Shown here in pieces: positions 1 to 7,794 of a stretch of DNA of 19,126 bases; within the stretch, counting starts at the first letter, position 1, and every line of letters starts with the position of its first letter. The stretch lies in contig JAJZHR010000005.1 in assembly GCA_021810815.1 (NCBI GenBank), positions 1-19,126 on the forward strand, in the 5' to 3' direction. The notes below the pieces were generated by a model. That model worked only from the letters and a program-made list of their open reading frames with translations, made no database searches and had not been told where the DNA came from. This stretch comes from Acidobacteriota bacterium (lineage in GTDB: Bacteria > Acidobacteriota > Terriglobia > Terriglobales > Acidobacteriaceae). The position numbers were made by a program, and so were the translations under genes.

Positions 1-267
1 ACCAGCGTGGTCAGCTACCGATTCGGGGTTGTCAATGGCCCATACCGCCTGGGTCGCAGAATCCACAAATACGGGCTTTTCACCGCCGGCAATGCACTTC
101 TTCGCGCAGGCCGAACCCGCAGCGCTGGCCATTTTTGCGCCGCATTTCGCGTCGGTGATCCATCCCGTGGCGGATACGGGTTTGGAACTCATGTCCGCCG
201 CAAAGGCGCTCAGGCCGACCATCGATCCAGCCATGGCCGCCACACTCAAAATCTTCGAGAGTTTCAT
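1..267 (-). CDS. Small secreted cysteine-containing protein (DUF5818-like), 3' end outside the window
   Basis: The first 89 residues are visible; the C-terminus lies beyond base 1. The ATG at 267-265 follows a clear GGAGG ribosome site (275-279). Residues 1-24 form a Sec signal peptide ending in AFAA, so the product is probably exported. The mature part opens with GWITDAKCGAK (35-45), then C54 and C58 in the pattern ACAKKC, then KPVFVDS and VWAIDNP. Cys spacing and the 'G-W-I-x-D-x-x-C-G' opening resemble small exported proteins common in Acidobacteriota and annotated as DUF5818 or hypothetical; that family name is from memory and uncertain. Three Cys in a small exported protein could form a disulfide or bind metal, which is inference. 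A good promoter lies just upstream (313-341), so it is probably transcribed on its own. Confidence 0.75.
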   Translation of the reverse strand, partial: MKLSKILSVAAMAGSMVGLSAFAADMSSKPVSATGWITDAKCGAKMASAAGSACAKKCIAGGEKPVFVDSATQAVWAIDNPESVADHAG

Positions 268-312
268 TCGTCATCCTCCAAAGCGTGCAGCTTACGCCGC
301 AGGCTGTGCTTC

Positions 313-341
313 TTTGTACCCGTTCCGACCGGAGTTGACAA
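313..341 (-). promoter_or_regulatory. Sigma70-type promoter for the small secreted protein
   Basis: Read on the minus strand, TTGTCA (341-336) and TACAAA (318-313) are separated by exactly 17 bases. The expected start point near 306 would give a leader of about 40 bases before the ATG at 267. This is the best-spaced -35/-10 pair I found in the window. It lies in the 139-bp gap between two minus-strand genes. Confidence 0.6.
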
Positions 342-406
342 GACCAGGCATGCCGCCGCATCAATTTTTTCGATGCCGATCCTTTACTCGGACCGCTGCC
401 GCACGG

Positions 407-850
407 TCACCGCTTCGTCTGTGCCTGGCGCTCGCTCAGCATCTTCACGACAGCCTCAAACCGTTCCCTGGCTGAGGGATACTTCTCCACCAATTCCGCG
501 GTCTGCTTCATGAACATGTTGCCCGTCGCTTCCTTGTATGCGTCATGGAAGCGCGCAAATTTCGCGTAAATAAAAATCCCCTCGCCCTGAGTGTCCAGAA
601 ACAGGTCGGCGTCGATGGCGCCGCGCAGCACGAAAGAGTGCGCCATCTCCCAGTAACTCAGCACCTGCCGCCAGTAGGCGTTCTCCTGCAGGCTCACGGT
701 CCGTTGAATGGCGAGAAGCTCCTCTGCGGACTCCGGCTGGAAGTCGAACACCACCCACTTCCGCGCCGCGCGCATCGTCTGCTCGCGCCGGAGGTCGTAC
801 AACTGCAAAATCAGGCCTGCGTCTTCGGTTGTTGCCAGCGTGTTTCCCAT
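407..850 (-). CDS. Hypothetical protein, 147 aa, mostly helical, cytoplasmic
   Basis: I do not recognise this family with confidence. The ATG at 850 is chosen because GGGGAG lies about 4 bases upstream; a TTG 12 bases further upstream has no such support. The protein has no signal peptide or membrane segment and looks helical and rich in charged and aromatic residues (RKWVVFDF, NAYWRQVLSYWEMAHSF, FARFHDAYK). The order 'aromatic-rich helix, then LRGAIDADLF' loosely recalls DUF4760-type proteins, which is only a suggestion. It starts 47 bases after the topA stop on the same strand, so it may be read through from topA, although the gap is wide enough for its own promoter. Confidence 0.7.
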   Translation of the reverse strand: MGNTLATTEDAGLILQLYDLRREQTMRAARKWVVFDFQPESAEELLAIQRTVSLQENAYWRQVLSYWEMAHSFVLRGAIDADLFLDTQGEGIFIYAKFARFHDAYKEATGNMFMKQTAELVEKYPSARERFEAVVKMLSERQAQTKR

Positions 851-897
851 TGCTCTCCCCAAAACTGATTTCCCCCCTATACTTCCTCAACTTCTGC

Positions 898-3705
898 TCA
901 GACCACCGTCTCCACCAAAGGTCGTGTCTTCTCCGGGTCTGGCCTGGACAACTGGGCTGCCGCCGGCTTTGGAGCAGCATCGGCCACTTTCTTCTCAAAC
1001 GTGCAAGGCTTCACCGGAGCGGCTTCGTCGCCCTCCTTCTTTTTCTTCCTCTTCGGAAGCGCCTCCACGTTGTTCGGGCAGATCCAGTGCGTTCCGGATG
1101 CGTTTACCACCTCCACCAGGTAGGCGCTGTCGCACTTCGGACAGACCTCATTGATCAGCTTCTGGTTCGAGGTGAAATCGCACTTCGGATAGTTCACGCA
1201 GCCGTAGAAATAATCTCCTCGCCGGTTCTTCCTGACAGCGATGTCCCCGCCATCTTTCGGGCACTTCACGTCCAGCAGCTCCTGCTTCACATACTTGCAC
1301 TTCGGATACCCGCTGCACGCGATGAACTCGCCGTACTGGCCGTCACGCTTCAGCAGCGGCTTGCCGCACTTCGGGCACATCTCCTCCAGCACCACCGGCG
1401 GCTTCTGCTGCACCTTCTGCGTCAGCTTGCGGATGGTCTTGCACGGAGGATCCTCGCTGTATCCGGGGCAGGACATGAACGGCCCCCATGGGCCATTCTT
1501 CAGCACCATCAAGCGGCCGCAGTTGTCGCAGAATTCATCCTCGGCAGCCTCGTCGGCTCCGGGAGCGGTCAGATCCGGCTTGGCGGCGAAATTCTCTTTG
1601 GTGAAGTCGCAGCTCACCTGCTCCACCACGATCTTCTTGCCCTTGCCGATCGCCATTCCGATGGCCGCAGCCAGCGCCTTCTCGTCGGCAGCTTCCTTCG
1701 AGAAATCCGTCGTATCCTCTGTAACCGCCTTCACCACCATGGGGAACTGGAAGGCCGCAGTCAGCTTCTTCAGTATCGGCTTCGGATCCTTCTTCCACGG
1801 GCCTTGCCCAACTGTGACGGGCTTGGCTTTGGAGAACGCACTGCACGCGTAAAAGCTGCCAAACTTGCCCCACTTCAAGATCAAGGGACTACCGCACTTG
1901 TCGCAGACCTCGGGCGTTGCCTGCTCCATGCGCTTGATATCTTCCATGTTCTTGCCGGCAACGACCAACTCCTTCTCGAAGTGGCCGTAGAAGCCGTTCA
2001 ACAGGTCGGTCCAGCGCTCCTTGCCCTCCTCGACCGCGTCAAGCTCGCCCTCCAGCCTGGCCGTGTATTGCGGGTCGAAGATGTAGGGGAAATTCTTCAC
2101 CAGCAGGCCGGTGACCACGGTTCCTATCTCGGTGGGGATGAATTTGCCGCCGATCTTCTTCACATAGTCACGATCCTGGATCGTATTGATGATCGAGGCG
2201 TAGGTGGAAGGTCGGCCGATGCCCTGCTCCTCCAGCACCTTCACCAGCGAAGCTTCGTTGTAGCGCGGCGGAGGCTCGGTGAACTTCTGCTGCGGGTCGA
2301 TGGACTGCATCGCAAGAGACTGTCCATCGGACATCTCCGGCAGCCGGGTGTCCTCCGAATCGCCGTTCCACACGGCGAGGAAACCGTCGAACTTCATCAC
2401 CGATCCGCTCACACGGAAGTTATACGTCCGGTCTGCCCTGGCTTCGATCTCCACCGTCGTCTGGTCGAAGATGGCGGGCATCATCTGCGACGCCACAAAC
2501 CTCTGCCAGATCATCTTGTAGAGCCGGTACTGCTCGTCGCTCAGCCACTTCTTGATGGAGTCAGGCGTGTACTCCACGCGCGTCGGCCGGATAGCCTCGT
2601 GCGCGTCCTGCGCGTCCTTCTTGCCCTTGTAATCGATGGGCTGCTGCGGCAGGTATTTCGCTCCATGCTTCTTCTGGATGTAGTCGCGCGCCTCGATGAT
2701 GGAATCAGGGGACACACGCGTCGAATCGGTTCGCATGTAGGTAATCAGACCCACAATGCCGTCCTTGCCAATCTCGATGCCTTCATACAGCCGCTGGGCA
2801 ACGCCCATGGTGCGCCGCACATTGAAGCCCAGCCGGCCTGCGGCATCCTGCTGCAGCTTGCTGGTGATGTATGGTGCGCGCGGATTCTGCTTGCGCTCCT
2901 TGCGCTCCACGCTTGCAACCGACCACGCAGCCTTCTCCAGCTGGGCCACCACGACCGTCGTCTGCTCTTCATTCGGCAGCGCGCCAGAGAGAAACTGCTC
3001 CTTGCCTTCCTTGTCCTTGCCATTGGCAACGCGCGAGGCCACGCCGTCAATGCCAGTGAACTTGGCGAGGAAGGTCTGCTCTTGTCCGCGCTGCCCAGCC
3101 TTCAGCGTCGCTCCAATGTTCCAGTACTCCACCGGCTGGAAAGCATTGATTTCCTGCTCGCGCTCGACAATCAGGCGCAGAGCCACCGTCTGAACACGAC
3201 CTGCGGACAAGCCGCGGCGCACCTTGTCCCATAGCAGCGGAGAGACCTGATAGCCGACCAGTCGGTCCAAAACCCGGCGCGTCTGCTGGGCATCCACCAG
3301 GTTCTCGTCGATCTGCCGGGCGTGGGCGAACGCCGCCTTCACGGCCTTCTGCGTGATTTCGTTGAACGTGACGCGCTGCAGCGTCGCCTTCGGCCGCAGC
3401 ACAGGCAGAAGCTGCATCGCCAGATGCGCAGCGATCGCCTCTCCTTCACGGTCAGGATCGGGGGCCAGAAATACCGAGTCCGCCTTCGAAGCCAGCTTCT
3501 TCAGCCGATCAACGATCTTCTCCTTGCCGGGCGATACGATCAGCGTCGGCTCAAACGTGCGTCTCTCCAGCTCGACTCCGATTTCGTTCTTCGGCAGGTC
3601 CATAATGTGGCCCACTGAGGCCTCCACCTGGTAGTCGCTGCCGAGATATTTACCGATCGTCTTCGCCTTTGCGGGCGACTCTACGATCACAAGCGATTTG
3701 CTCAT
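898..3705 (-). CDS. topA: DNA topoisomerase I (type IA)
   Basis: A 935-aa type IA topoisomerase that relaxes negatively supercoiled DNA through a transient 5'-phosphotyrosine break. The N-terminus (SLVIVESPAKAKTIGKYLG) begins the TOPRIM domain, whose metal motif DPDREGE is at 83-89. The catalytic tyrosine is Y323 in ITYMRTDSTRVS. The cleavage/gate core runs to about residue 590. The tail carries tetracysteine units: CDKC 601-604, CDNC 726-729 with C746/C755, CPKC 777-780 with C797/C803, a partial one at C815 with C836/C842, and CPKC 855-858 with C876. The first unit seems to lack its last Cys, and about 100 residues with no Cys pattern separate units one and two. The end is basic and Pro/Ala-rich (KRKKKK 885-890). 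The start ATG follows AAGGA. The gene lies downstream of dprA, a common bacterial order. Confidence 0.97.
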   Translation of the reverse strand: MSKSLVIVESPAKAKTIGKYLGSDYQVEASVGHIMDLPKNEIGVELERRTFEPTLIVSPGKEKIVDRLKKLASKADSVFLAPDPDREGEAIAAHLAMQLLPVLRPKATLQRVTFNEITQKAVKAAFAHARQIDENLVDAQQTRRVLDRLVGYQVSPLLWDKVRRGLSAGRVQTVALRLIVEREQEINAFQPVEYWNIGATLKAGQRGQEQTFLAKFTGIDGVASRVANGKDKEGKEQFLSGALPNEEQTTVVVAQLEKAAWSVASVERKERKQNPRAPYITSKLQQDAAGRLGFNVRRTMGVAQRLYEGIEIGKDGIVGLITYMRTDSTRVSPDSIIEARDYIQKKHGAKYLPQQPIDYKGKKDAQDAHEAIRPTRVEYTPDSIKKWLSDEQYRLYKMIWQRFVASQMMPAIFDQTTVEIEARADRTYNFRVSGSVMKFDGFLAVWNGDSEDTRLPEMSDGQSLAMQSIDPQQKFTEPPPRYNEASLVKVLEEQGIGRPSTYASIINTIQDRDYVKKIGGKFIPTEIGTVVTGLLVKNFPYIFDPQYTARLEGELDAVEEGKERWTDLLNGFYGHFEKELVVAGKNMEDIKRMEQATPEVCDKCGSPLILKWGKFGSFYACSAFSKAKPVTVGQGPWKKDPKPILKKLTAAFQFPMVVKAVTEDTTDFSKEAADEKALAAAIGMAIGKGKKIVVEQVSCDFTKENFAAKPDLTAPGADEAAEDEFCDNCGRLMVLKNGPWGPFMSCPGYSEDPPCKTIRKLTQKVQQKPPVVLEEMCPKCGKPLLKRDGQYGEFIACSGYPKCKYVKQELLDVKCPKDGGDIAVRKNRRGDYFYGCVNYPKCDFTSNQKLINEVCPKCDSAYLVEVVNASGTHWICPNNVEALPKRKKKKEGDEAAPVKPCTFEKKVADAAPKPAAAQLSRPDPEKTRPLVETVV

Positions 3706-4079
3706 CTTTGTCCTTTATCCAATCAATGCGAACCTAACACGGTTCGCCGCATAGCTCAAAGCAGACCTCTCCGGACCGGATGCGACTTTGGCTAAAAACT
3801 CCACGGAAGAAGCGCTCGAAAACCCCTGAAGGAGCGCAAACCTCCTTACCTTCGAATCCTCCCCATCGCCTATGAAAAACACAATCGCGCTCCATGTGTT
3901 TCAACAAACAGATCCTTTGGATCGTGAGCGAAGCAGATACCGATGATGTCCCTCCAGCAAGGGCCGTCAGCCGCTTCCAAGCCGCAGCCATGGGCTCAAA
4001 GGTCTGCTCCCTGGATTGAAACTCATTGAATTTAAACGCATCCAGACCGACCGAAACGCATGCGATGCACGAAAACGCA
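3706..4079. other. 374-bp gap between topA and dprA, no convincing gene
   Basis: Both flanking genes are on the minus strand, so this holds the 3' flank of dprA and the leader and promoter of topA. It is more AT-rich than the neighbouring genes. A 120-codon minus-strand frame crosses it (4096-3734) but has no ribosome site and an unusual Cys- and Arg-rich composition, so I do not call it. A promoter and inverted repeat close to topA are listed separately. No clear terminator for dprA was seen. Confidence 0.6.
3728..3759 (-). promoter_or_regulatory. Candidate topA promoter with overlapping inverted repeat
   Basis: On the minus strand TTGAGC (3759-3754) and TTAGGT (3737-3732) are 16 bases apart. 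A perfect 7-bp inverted repeat, GCGAACC (3728-3734) and GGTTCGC (3741-3747) with a 6-base loop, overlaps the proposed -10 and the bases beside it. It could be an operator or the start of a leader hairpin. The promoter assignment is tentative; the repeat is directly visible. Confidence 0.4.
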
Positions 4080-5282
4080 TTAAAAGCTTCGGACATAGTT
4101 CTTGCCCGGCAACTGCTTCACGCGGCCTGCCAGCTCCAGTTCGAACAATGCAGTGAAAATCTCCGAAGAACTGACCTTCGGCTCCAGCCGCTCGATGATC
4201 TCGTCGAGCTGTGTGCTTTCGTCGTGGCGCAGCTCCTCCAGCACCAACTGTTCGCGTTCTGGCAGGGGGGGTGTGTCAAATAGAGATGCGGCGCTAACCA
4301 GTTTCGATTCATCGCCCGTCATCGCCCCTAGCTCGTCCTCCAGTTGCAGCCGCACCTGCGACGGCAGGTCCTCCCACACATCCTCCCAGGTCGCAGTGAG
4401 CTTCGCGCCCTGCTTAATCAATGTGTTGGGCCCCCATGCGTTCTTATTGGTGGCGTTGCCTGGAACGGCGTACACATCGCGGTTCTGCTCCAAGGCGCAG
4501 CGCGCCGTGATGCGCGTTCCGCTGTGCTCGCCCGCCTCTACCACCAGCACACCCACGCTCATGCCGCTGATGAGCCGATTGCGGATGGGAAAATTCTGCG
4601 GCGCGGGAAACGTCCCCATCGGATACTCGCTCACAATCGCTCCACCCCCGGCAAGGATCTGCTCGGCGAGCTTCTTGTTCTCCTTCGGATAGATCACATC
4701 GATTCCTGTCCCCCAGATCGCGATCGTCTTGCCGCCGGCCTCCAGCGCTCCTTTGTGCGCCGCTGTGTCCACGCCACGCGCCATGCCGCTCAGGATGACC
4801 AGCCGCCGACCTGCCAGGTCGCGCGACAGCATCTGGGCCATGCCCGCGCCATAGGGCGAAGGATGGCGGGTGCCGACTACTCCTATCCCGGGCCGGCTCA
4901 GCAACCGGACGTCTCCCCTCACCCACAGGACCGTCGGTGGATCGTAGATTTCGCGGAGGCGCTCCGGATAGTCGTCATCCTCCGGCGTCAGGATCTGGCC
5001 GCCCGCCTCCAGCACGCGCTTGTGCTCGTCCTCAGCAGCGGCCAGCGCGCGGCCGTCGAATACAAATTGCGCCGATCCCGCAGGCATTCCTGCCGCCTCC
5101 AACTCAGTCAGGGATGCGCGGAACACGCGCTCCGCATCGCCCAGATATCCCATGGCGCGAGCTATGCGCGTCGGCCCCATGCCCGGCGTCAGCGTGAGCG
5201 CAAGCCAAGCCAACCGCGAGCGCTCGCGCGCAGCAGCAGCCTGGGCGGTCAAACTGAATTCGCCTTCCGGAGTTACGTCCAT
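4080..5282 (-). CDS. dprA: DNA processing protein DprA (Smf)
   Basis: DprA binds single-stranded DNA in the cytoplasm and loads RecA on it during natural transformation. Using the ATG at 5282 the protein is 400 aa, somewhat longer than the usual 290-380. Residues 27-54 (LTPGMGPTRIARAMG) form the N-terminal helix-hairpin-helix/SAM-like part. The Rossmann-like core includes GVVGTRHPSPYG (134-145), SGMARGVDTAAHKGAL (165-180), GTGIDVIYPKEN (191-202) and SGTRITARCALEQ (254-266), all diagnostic for the family. A C-terminal winged-helix domain spans about 345-400. An in-frame GTG extends it 29 residues upstream but adds sequence unlike the family and would run through the candidate promoter at 5299-5326. 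topA follows 374 bp downstream. Confidence 0.96.
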   Translation of the reverse strand: MDVTPEGEFSLTAQAAAARERSRLAWLALTLTPGMGPTRIARAMGYLGDAERVFRASLTELEAAGMPAGSAQFVFDGRALAAAEDEHKRVLEAGGQILTPEDDDYPERLREIYDPPTVLWVRGDVRLLSRPGIGVVGTRHPSPYGAGMAQMLSRDLAGRRLVILSGMARGVDTAAHKGALEAGGKTIAIWGTGIDVIYPKENKKLAEQILAGGGAIVSEYPMGTFPAPQNFPIRNRLISGMSVGVLVVEAGEHSGTRITARCALEQNRDVYAVPGNATNKNAWGPNTLIKQGAKLTATWEDVWEDLPSQVRLQLEDELGAMTGDESKLVSAASLFDTPPLPEREQLVLEELRHDESTQLDEIIERLEPKVSSSEIFTALFELELAGRVKQLPGKNYVRSF

Positions 5283-5697
5283 CGATTTATCCAGATCAAA
5301 AATAGCCAAACCTCGCACCCACCCAATGGACGTTTCACCACGAGAAAGGGCATGGAAACGTCTCCGCACGCAGCCGGCTCACCTCGGACCATGCCGCGAG
5401 CGGGGTGACAGGGGCAGAGCCTACTCACGCCCCCGCCGCATGTCAAGTTGCAAGTCGCCGGGTCGCAGTCTTTGGGATCAGTCGTGCGGGCATTATCCCG
5501 CAGAGAAGACTTCTTGCAAATGGCAACGTCCAATAGCGAAGAAGTCGTCATTGGGTCGCACACACACTGTATGGCTGGCATTCAGCCGGAATGCAGCTTC
5601 GAATCGTTCATGCACGAATCATCGGCTCGCTTGTAGCTACCAATGCAATCCACTGCACGCTCACACCGGGCACCGTCGCCCAAGGAAGGTACTTGCC
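5283..5697. other. 415-bp divergent gap between dprA and the isocitrate lyase family gene, with two hairpins
   Basis: No convincing gene is seen on either strand. Two inverted repeats are visible: GCGGG/CCCGC with a 6-base loop at 5486-5501, and GCATTC/GAATGC with a 5-base loop at 5578-5594, extended by GCT/AGC (5574-5576, 5595-5597) around one bulged G. Neither is followed by a T-run, so they are not classical terminators. The second lies about 100 bases upstream of the next start codon and could be leader RNA structure. No match to a riboswitch I know was recognised. Confidence 0.5.
5299..5326 (-). promoter_or_regulatory. Candidate dprA promoter
   Basis: On the minus strand TTGGGT (5326-5321) and TATTTT (5304-5299) are 16 bases apart. 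Transcription from about 5292 would leave a leader of roughly 10 bases before the ATG at 5282, with only CTGGAT as a possible ribosome site. The position supports the shorter dprA start. Confidence 0.4.
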
Positions 5698-6579
5698 ATG
5701 CATCCTGCCCAGCGCCTCCGCCAGACACTCTCCGAAGGCTCCCTGATCGTCGCTCCCGGAGCGTATGACTGCCTTTCCGCCAAAGCCGTCCAGGCGGCTG
5801 GCTTCCCCGCCATCTATATGACGGGCATGGGCACCTCGGCCTGCCGCCTGGGCCTGCCGGATTACGGGCTTGCGACAATGTCGGAGATGGTTTCCAACGC
5901 GGCTGCCATGACCTTCGCCGTGGAGACACCCATCATCGCAGATGCCGATACCGGCTACGGCAATGAGCTGAACATGACCCGCACCGTGCGCGAATACGAG
6001 CGCCAGGGCGTGGCCGGCATCCATATCGAAGACCAGGTCTTCCCAAAGAAATGCGGCCATCTGGAGAGCAAGAGTGTGATCGGCCACGACGCCTACATCA
6101 GCAAAATCCGCGCCGCAGTGGACGCACGCAGCAACCCCGACTTCATCATCATCGCCCGCACTGACGCCAACGGCGTGCTTGGCTTCGACGCTGCGATCAG
6201 GCGTGCAAACTCAGCACTCGACGCAGGCGCCGACCTCGCTCTGGTTGAAGCTCCCACATCCATCGAACAGTTGCGCGCCGTGCCGGAGCGTGTCAACGGA
6301 CCGTGCGTGCTGAACGTGCTGATCGGCGGCAAAAGCCCCCTGCTGTCTCTTGAGCAGATTGAGGAGTTTGGCTACCGCATGGTGCTGCTATCGGACGCTC
6401 TGCTTGGCACCGCGATGGCCGCCTACGATGCCGCGCTGCACTCTGTTCTGACCGCCAAGGGTCCGCTTCACCTGCCCGACATCACCAGCCCCAGAGAAGT
6501 CTTCCAGCGGCTTGGCAGCGACGATTGGGACAACCTGAAGGTTCATACCGCGAAGGAAGAGGAAAAGTCCCTGACCTGA
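5698..6579 (+). CDS. Isocitrate lyase/PEP mutase superfamily C-C lyase (2-methylisocitrate lyase-like)
   Basis: A 293-aa single-domain TIM barrel of the ICL/PEPM superfamily. Substrates in this family are 2- or 3-carboxylate acids such as methylisocitrate, dimethylmalate, oxaloacetate or phosphonopyruvate. Visible signatures are ADADTGYGN (81-89, Mg-binding Asp residues), HIEDQ (109-113) and KKCGH (117-121), whose Cys119 is the catalytic acid of the lyases and is absent from true PEP mutases. A C-C bond lyase is therefore more likely than a mutase. The substrate cannot be fixed: no methylcitrate synthase or dehydratase lies nearby, so I give no prpB symbol. The ATG follows an AAGGAAGG ribosome site (about 5682-5689). 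The gene appears to be transcribed alone and converges on the DUF3565 gene. Confidence 0.9.
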   Translation: MHPAQRLRQTLSEGSLIVAPGAYDCLSAKAVQAAGFPAIYMTGMGTSACRLGLPDYGLATMSEMVSNAAAMTFAVETPIIADADTGYGNELNMTRTVREYERQGVAGIHIEDQVFPKKCGHLESKSVIGHDAYISKIRAAVDARSNPDFIIIARTDANGVLGFDAAIRRANSALDAGADLALVEAPTSIEQLRAVPERVNGPCVLNVLIGGKSPLLSLEQIEEFGYRMVLLSDALLGTAMAAYDAALHSVLTAKGPLHLPDITSPREVFQRLGSDDWDNLKVHTAKEEEKSLT

Positions 6580-6657
6580 TCCGACCAATCCGTGTTCGGG
6601 GATAGTCGCGCCAGCCCACTCGCGGAAAAGAAGGACGCCTTTCGGCAACGCTTGCCC

Positions 6658-6840
6658 CTATTCGCATTGCTTGCAGTCAAGCGTCGTTCCCACGTGGGCC
6701 ATGCGGCCTTCCTCAGTCGTCACCCATTCCCGCATTGTCCATGGAGGATCGTGGCGCACCTGCTGCGTGTGTCCGCACTCGAGCACCGCTACCCACTGCT
6801 CCTCCGCGCCCTGGAGATACCCGATAATCCGCCGTTCCAT
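6658..6840 (-). CDS. Small DUF3565-type protein, 60 aa
   Basis: This short gene is easily missed because its frame stays open far upstream across mqnA. Starting at the ATG at 6840, the protein reads MERRIIGYLQ, then WVAVLECGHTQQVRHDPPW, REWVTTEEGR and LDCKQCE at the end. That pattern (R-x-I-x-G, E-C-G-H, V-R-H-x-P-P-W, T-x-E-G-R, L-D-C-K-x-C) is the whole DUF3565 family from end to end. The CGH and CKQC groups could bind zinc, which is inference; the function is unknown. A GTG at 6846 is an alternative start with a better-spaced GAGGG upstream and would add two residues. It is divergent from mqnA with only 57 bp or less between them, so both may share regulation through the palindrome at 6870-6887. 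Confidence 0.88.
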   Translation of the reverse strand: MERRIIGYLQGAEEQWVAVLECGHTQQVRHDPPWTMREWVTTEEGRMAHVGTTLDCKQCE

Positions 6841-6865
6841 GCCCACTGTTTGCCACCCTCCGGCA

Positions 6866-6892
6866 TTGCATCGCTTACTTAAGCGATAAACT
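6866..6892 (+). promoter_or_regulatory. mqnA promoter with an embedded 8-bp palindrome (candidate operator)
   Basis: TTGCAT (6866-6871) and TAAACT (6887-6892) are 15 bases apart. A near-perfect palindrome, ATCGCTTA-CT-TAAGCGAT (6870-6887), fills the spacer between them. With the -10 box ending 5 bases before the GTG at 6898, the mRNA would be nearly leaderless. The same site lies upstream of the divergent DUF3565 gene. The palindrome is directly visible; its role as an operator is inference. Confidence 0.5.
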
Positions 6893-6897
6893 ACGTT

Positions 6898-7794
6898 GTG
6901 AGCACGCCGCGCAAACTTCGCATCGCCGCCATCAACTTCCTGAACCCCGCTCCTCTTATGTGGGACTTCGAGCACGCGCCGCGCGCCGCCGAATTGGCCA
7001 CGCGTTACAGCCTGCACCCCACCACACCATCCGCTTGCGCAGCGGAGCTTGACGCCGGCAAAGCCGACATCGGCTTGATCCCTGTCGCGACCTACGCCTC
7101 CATTCCAGATTTGGCCATTGTTCCCGGATGCGCCATCGCGTCTCTGCATCGCGTCCGCTCCATCCTGCTGGTGGTGAAACGCGGAAACGACCATCCCGAC
7201 GACAAAGCAGAGTGCCTCAGGGCGGTGCGGACCATCGCCGCCGACACCTCCTCCCGCAGTTCCCTCGCCTATGCGCAAGTGCTCTTCCGCAAGTTTCTCG
7301 GCTCCAACCCAACCTTCCTGCAACATCCACCCAATCTGGAACAGATGTTGCAGTCCGCCGACGCAGCGCTCCTGATTGGAGACCCCGCCCTCCTGGCCTT
7401 GCAGGCGCGCGATCAGATCGAAGCTCGCGCTGGACAGAAATACCTGTGGCTCGACCTCGCAGAGGAGTGGAACAGCCGAACCGGCCTGCCCTGGGTCGCG
7501 GCTTTCTGGGCCGTGCGAAAGGACGCTCCCGCCAACAGCAACATCCCCGCCGCCCAACTCATCCACGACCTGCAACGCTCCCGCGACAACGGCCTCGCCC
7601 ACATCGAGGATCTGGTCCAGGAGTGGGAGCCGCGCATCGGCCTTCCCGGCGAGGTCATCCGCCACTACCTAACCGTCAACATCCACTATGTGCTCGACGC
7701 GCAATGCATCGCGGCCCTTAACCTCTTCTACCGCTACGCAGCGGAGTGCGGCGCTCTTCCCGCCGCTCCACCACTGCTGTTTCTAGAGCAGTAG
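6898..7794 (+). CDS. mqnA: Chorismate dehydratase MqnA (futalosine pathway of menaquinone synthesis)
   Basis: MqnA dehydrates chorismate to 3-[(1-carboxyvinyl)oxy]benzoate, the first committed step of the alternative menaquinone route. The 298-aa protein has the periplasmic-binding-protein-like fold of the family: LRIAAINFLNPAPL (7-20), PSACAAELDAGKADIGLIPVATYA (44-67), an IAS-x-x-x-VRSILL segment (80-91), DTSSRSSLAY and the GDPALL segment. No signal peptide is present, as expected for a cytoplasmic enzyme. The GTG start at 6898 has no ribosome site; an in-frame upstream stop is close and a TAAACT box ends 5 bases before it, which fits a leaderless message. No other mqn gene is in the window, so the pathway must be dispersed in this genome. 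Confidence 0.92.
   Translation: MSTPRKLRIAAINFLNPAPLMWDFEHAPRAAELATRYSLHPTTPSACAAELDAGKADIGLIPVATYASIPDLAIVPGCAIASLHRVRSILLVVKRGNDHPDDKAECLRAVRTIAADTSSRSSLAYAQVLFRKFLGSNPTFLQHPPNLEQMLQSADAALLIGDPALLALQARDQIEARAGQKYLWLDLAEEWNSRTGLPWVAAFWAVRKDAPANSNIPAAQLIHDLQRSRDNGLAHIEDLVQEWEPRIGLPGEVIRHYLTVNIHYVLDAQCIAALNLFYRYAAECGALPAAPPLLFLEQ

Noticed and set aside
829..3234. 801-codon plus-strand open frame antisense to topA
   Set aside because: The minus strand encodes an unmistakable topoisomerase I; the Leu/Arg/His-rich antisense product is the usual mirror of a GC-rich gene.
3734..4096. 120-codon minus-strand open frame in the dprA-topA gap, starting inside the dprA 3' end
   Set aside because: No ribosome site, Cys/Arg-rich composition unlike a normal protein, lower GC than the genes around it, and it covers the likely topA promoter.
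5283..5369. 29-residue N-terminal extension of DprA from a GTG at 5369
   Set aside because: It adds no family-like sequence, lacks a good ribosome site and covers the candidate promoter.
6658..7665. 335-codon minus-strand open frame through mqnA
   Set aside because: Only its last 60 codons show family signatures (DUF3565); the rest is antisense to mqnA.
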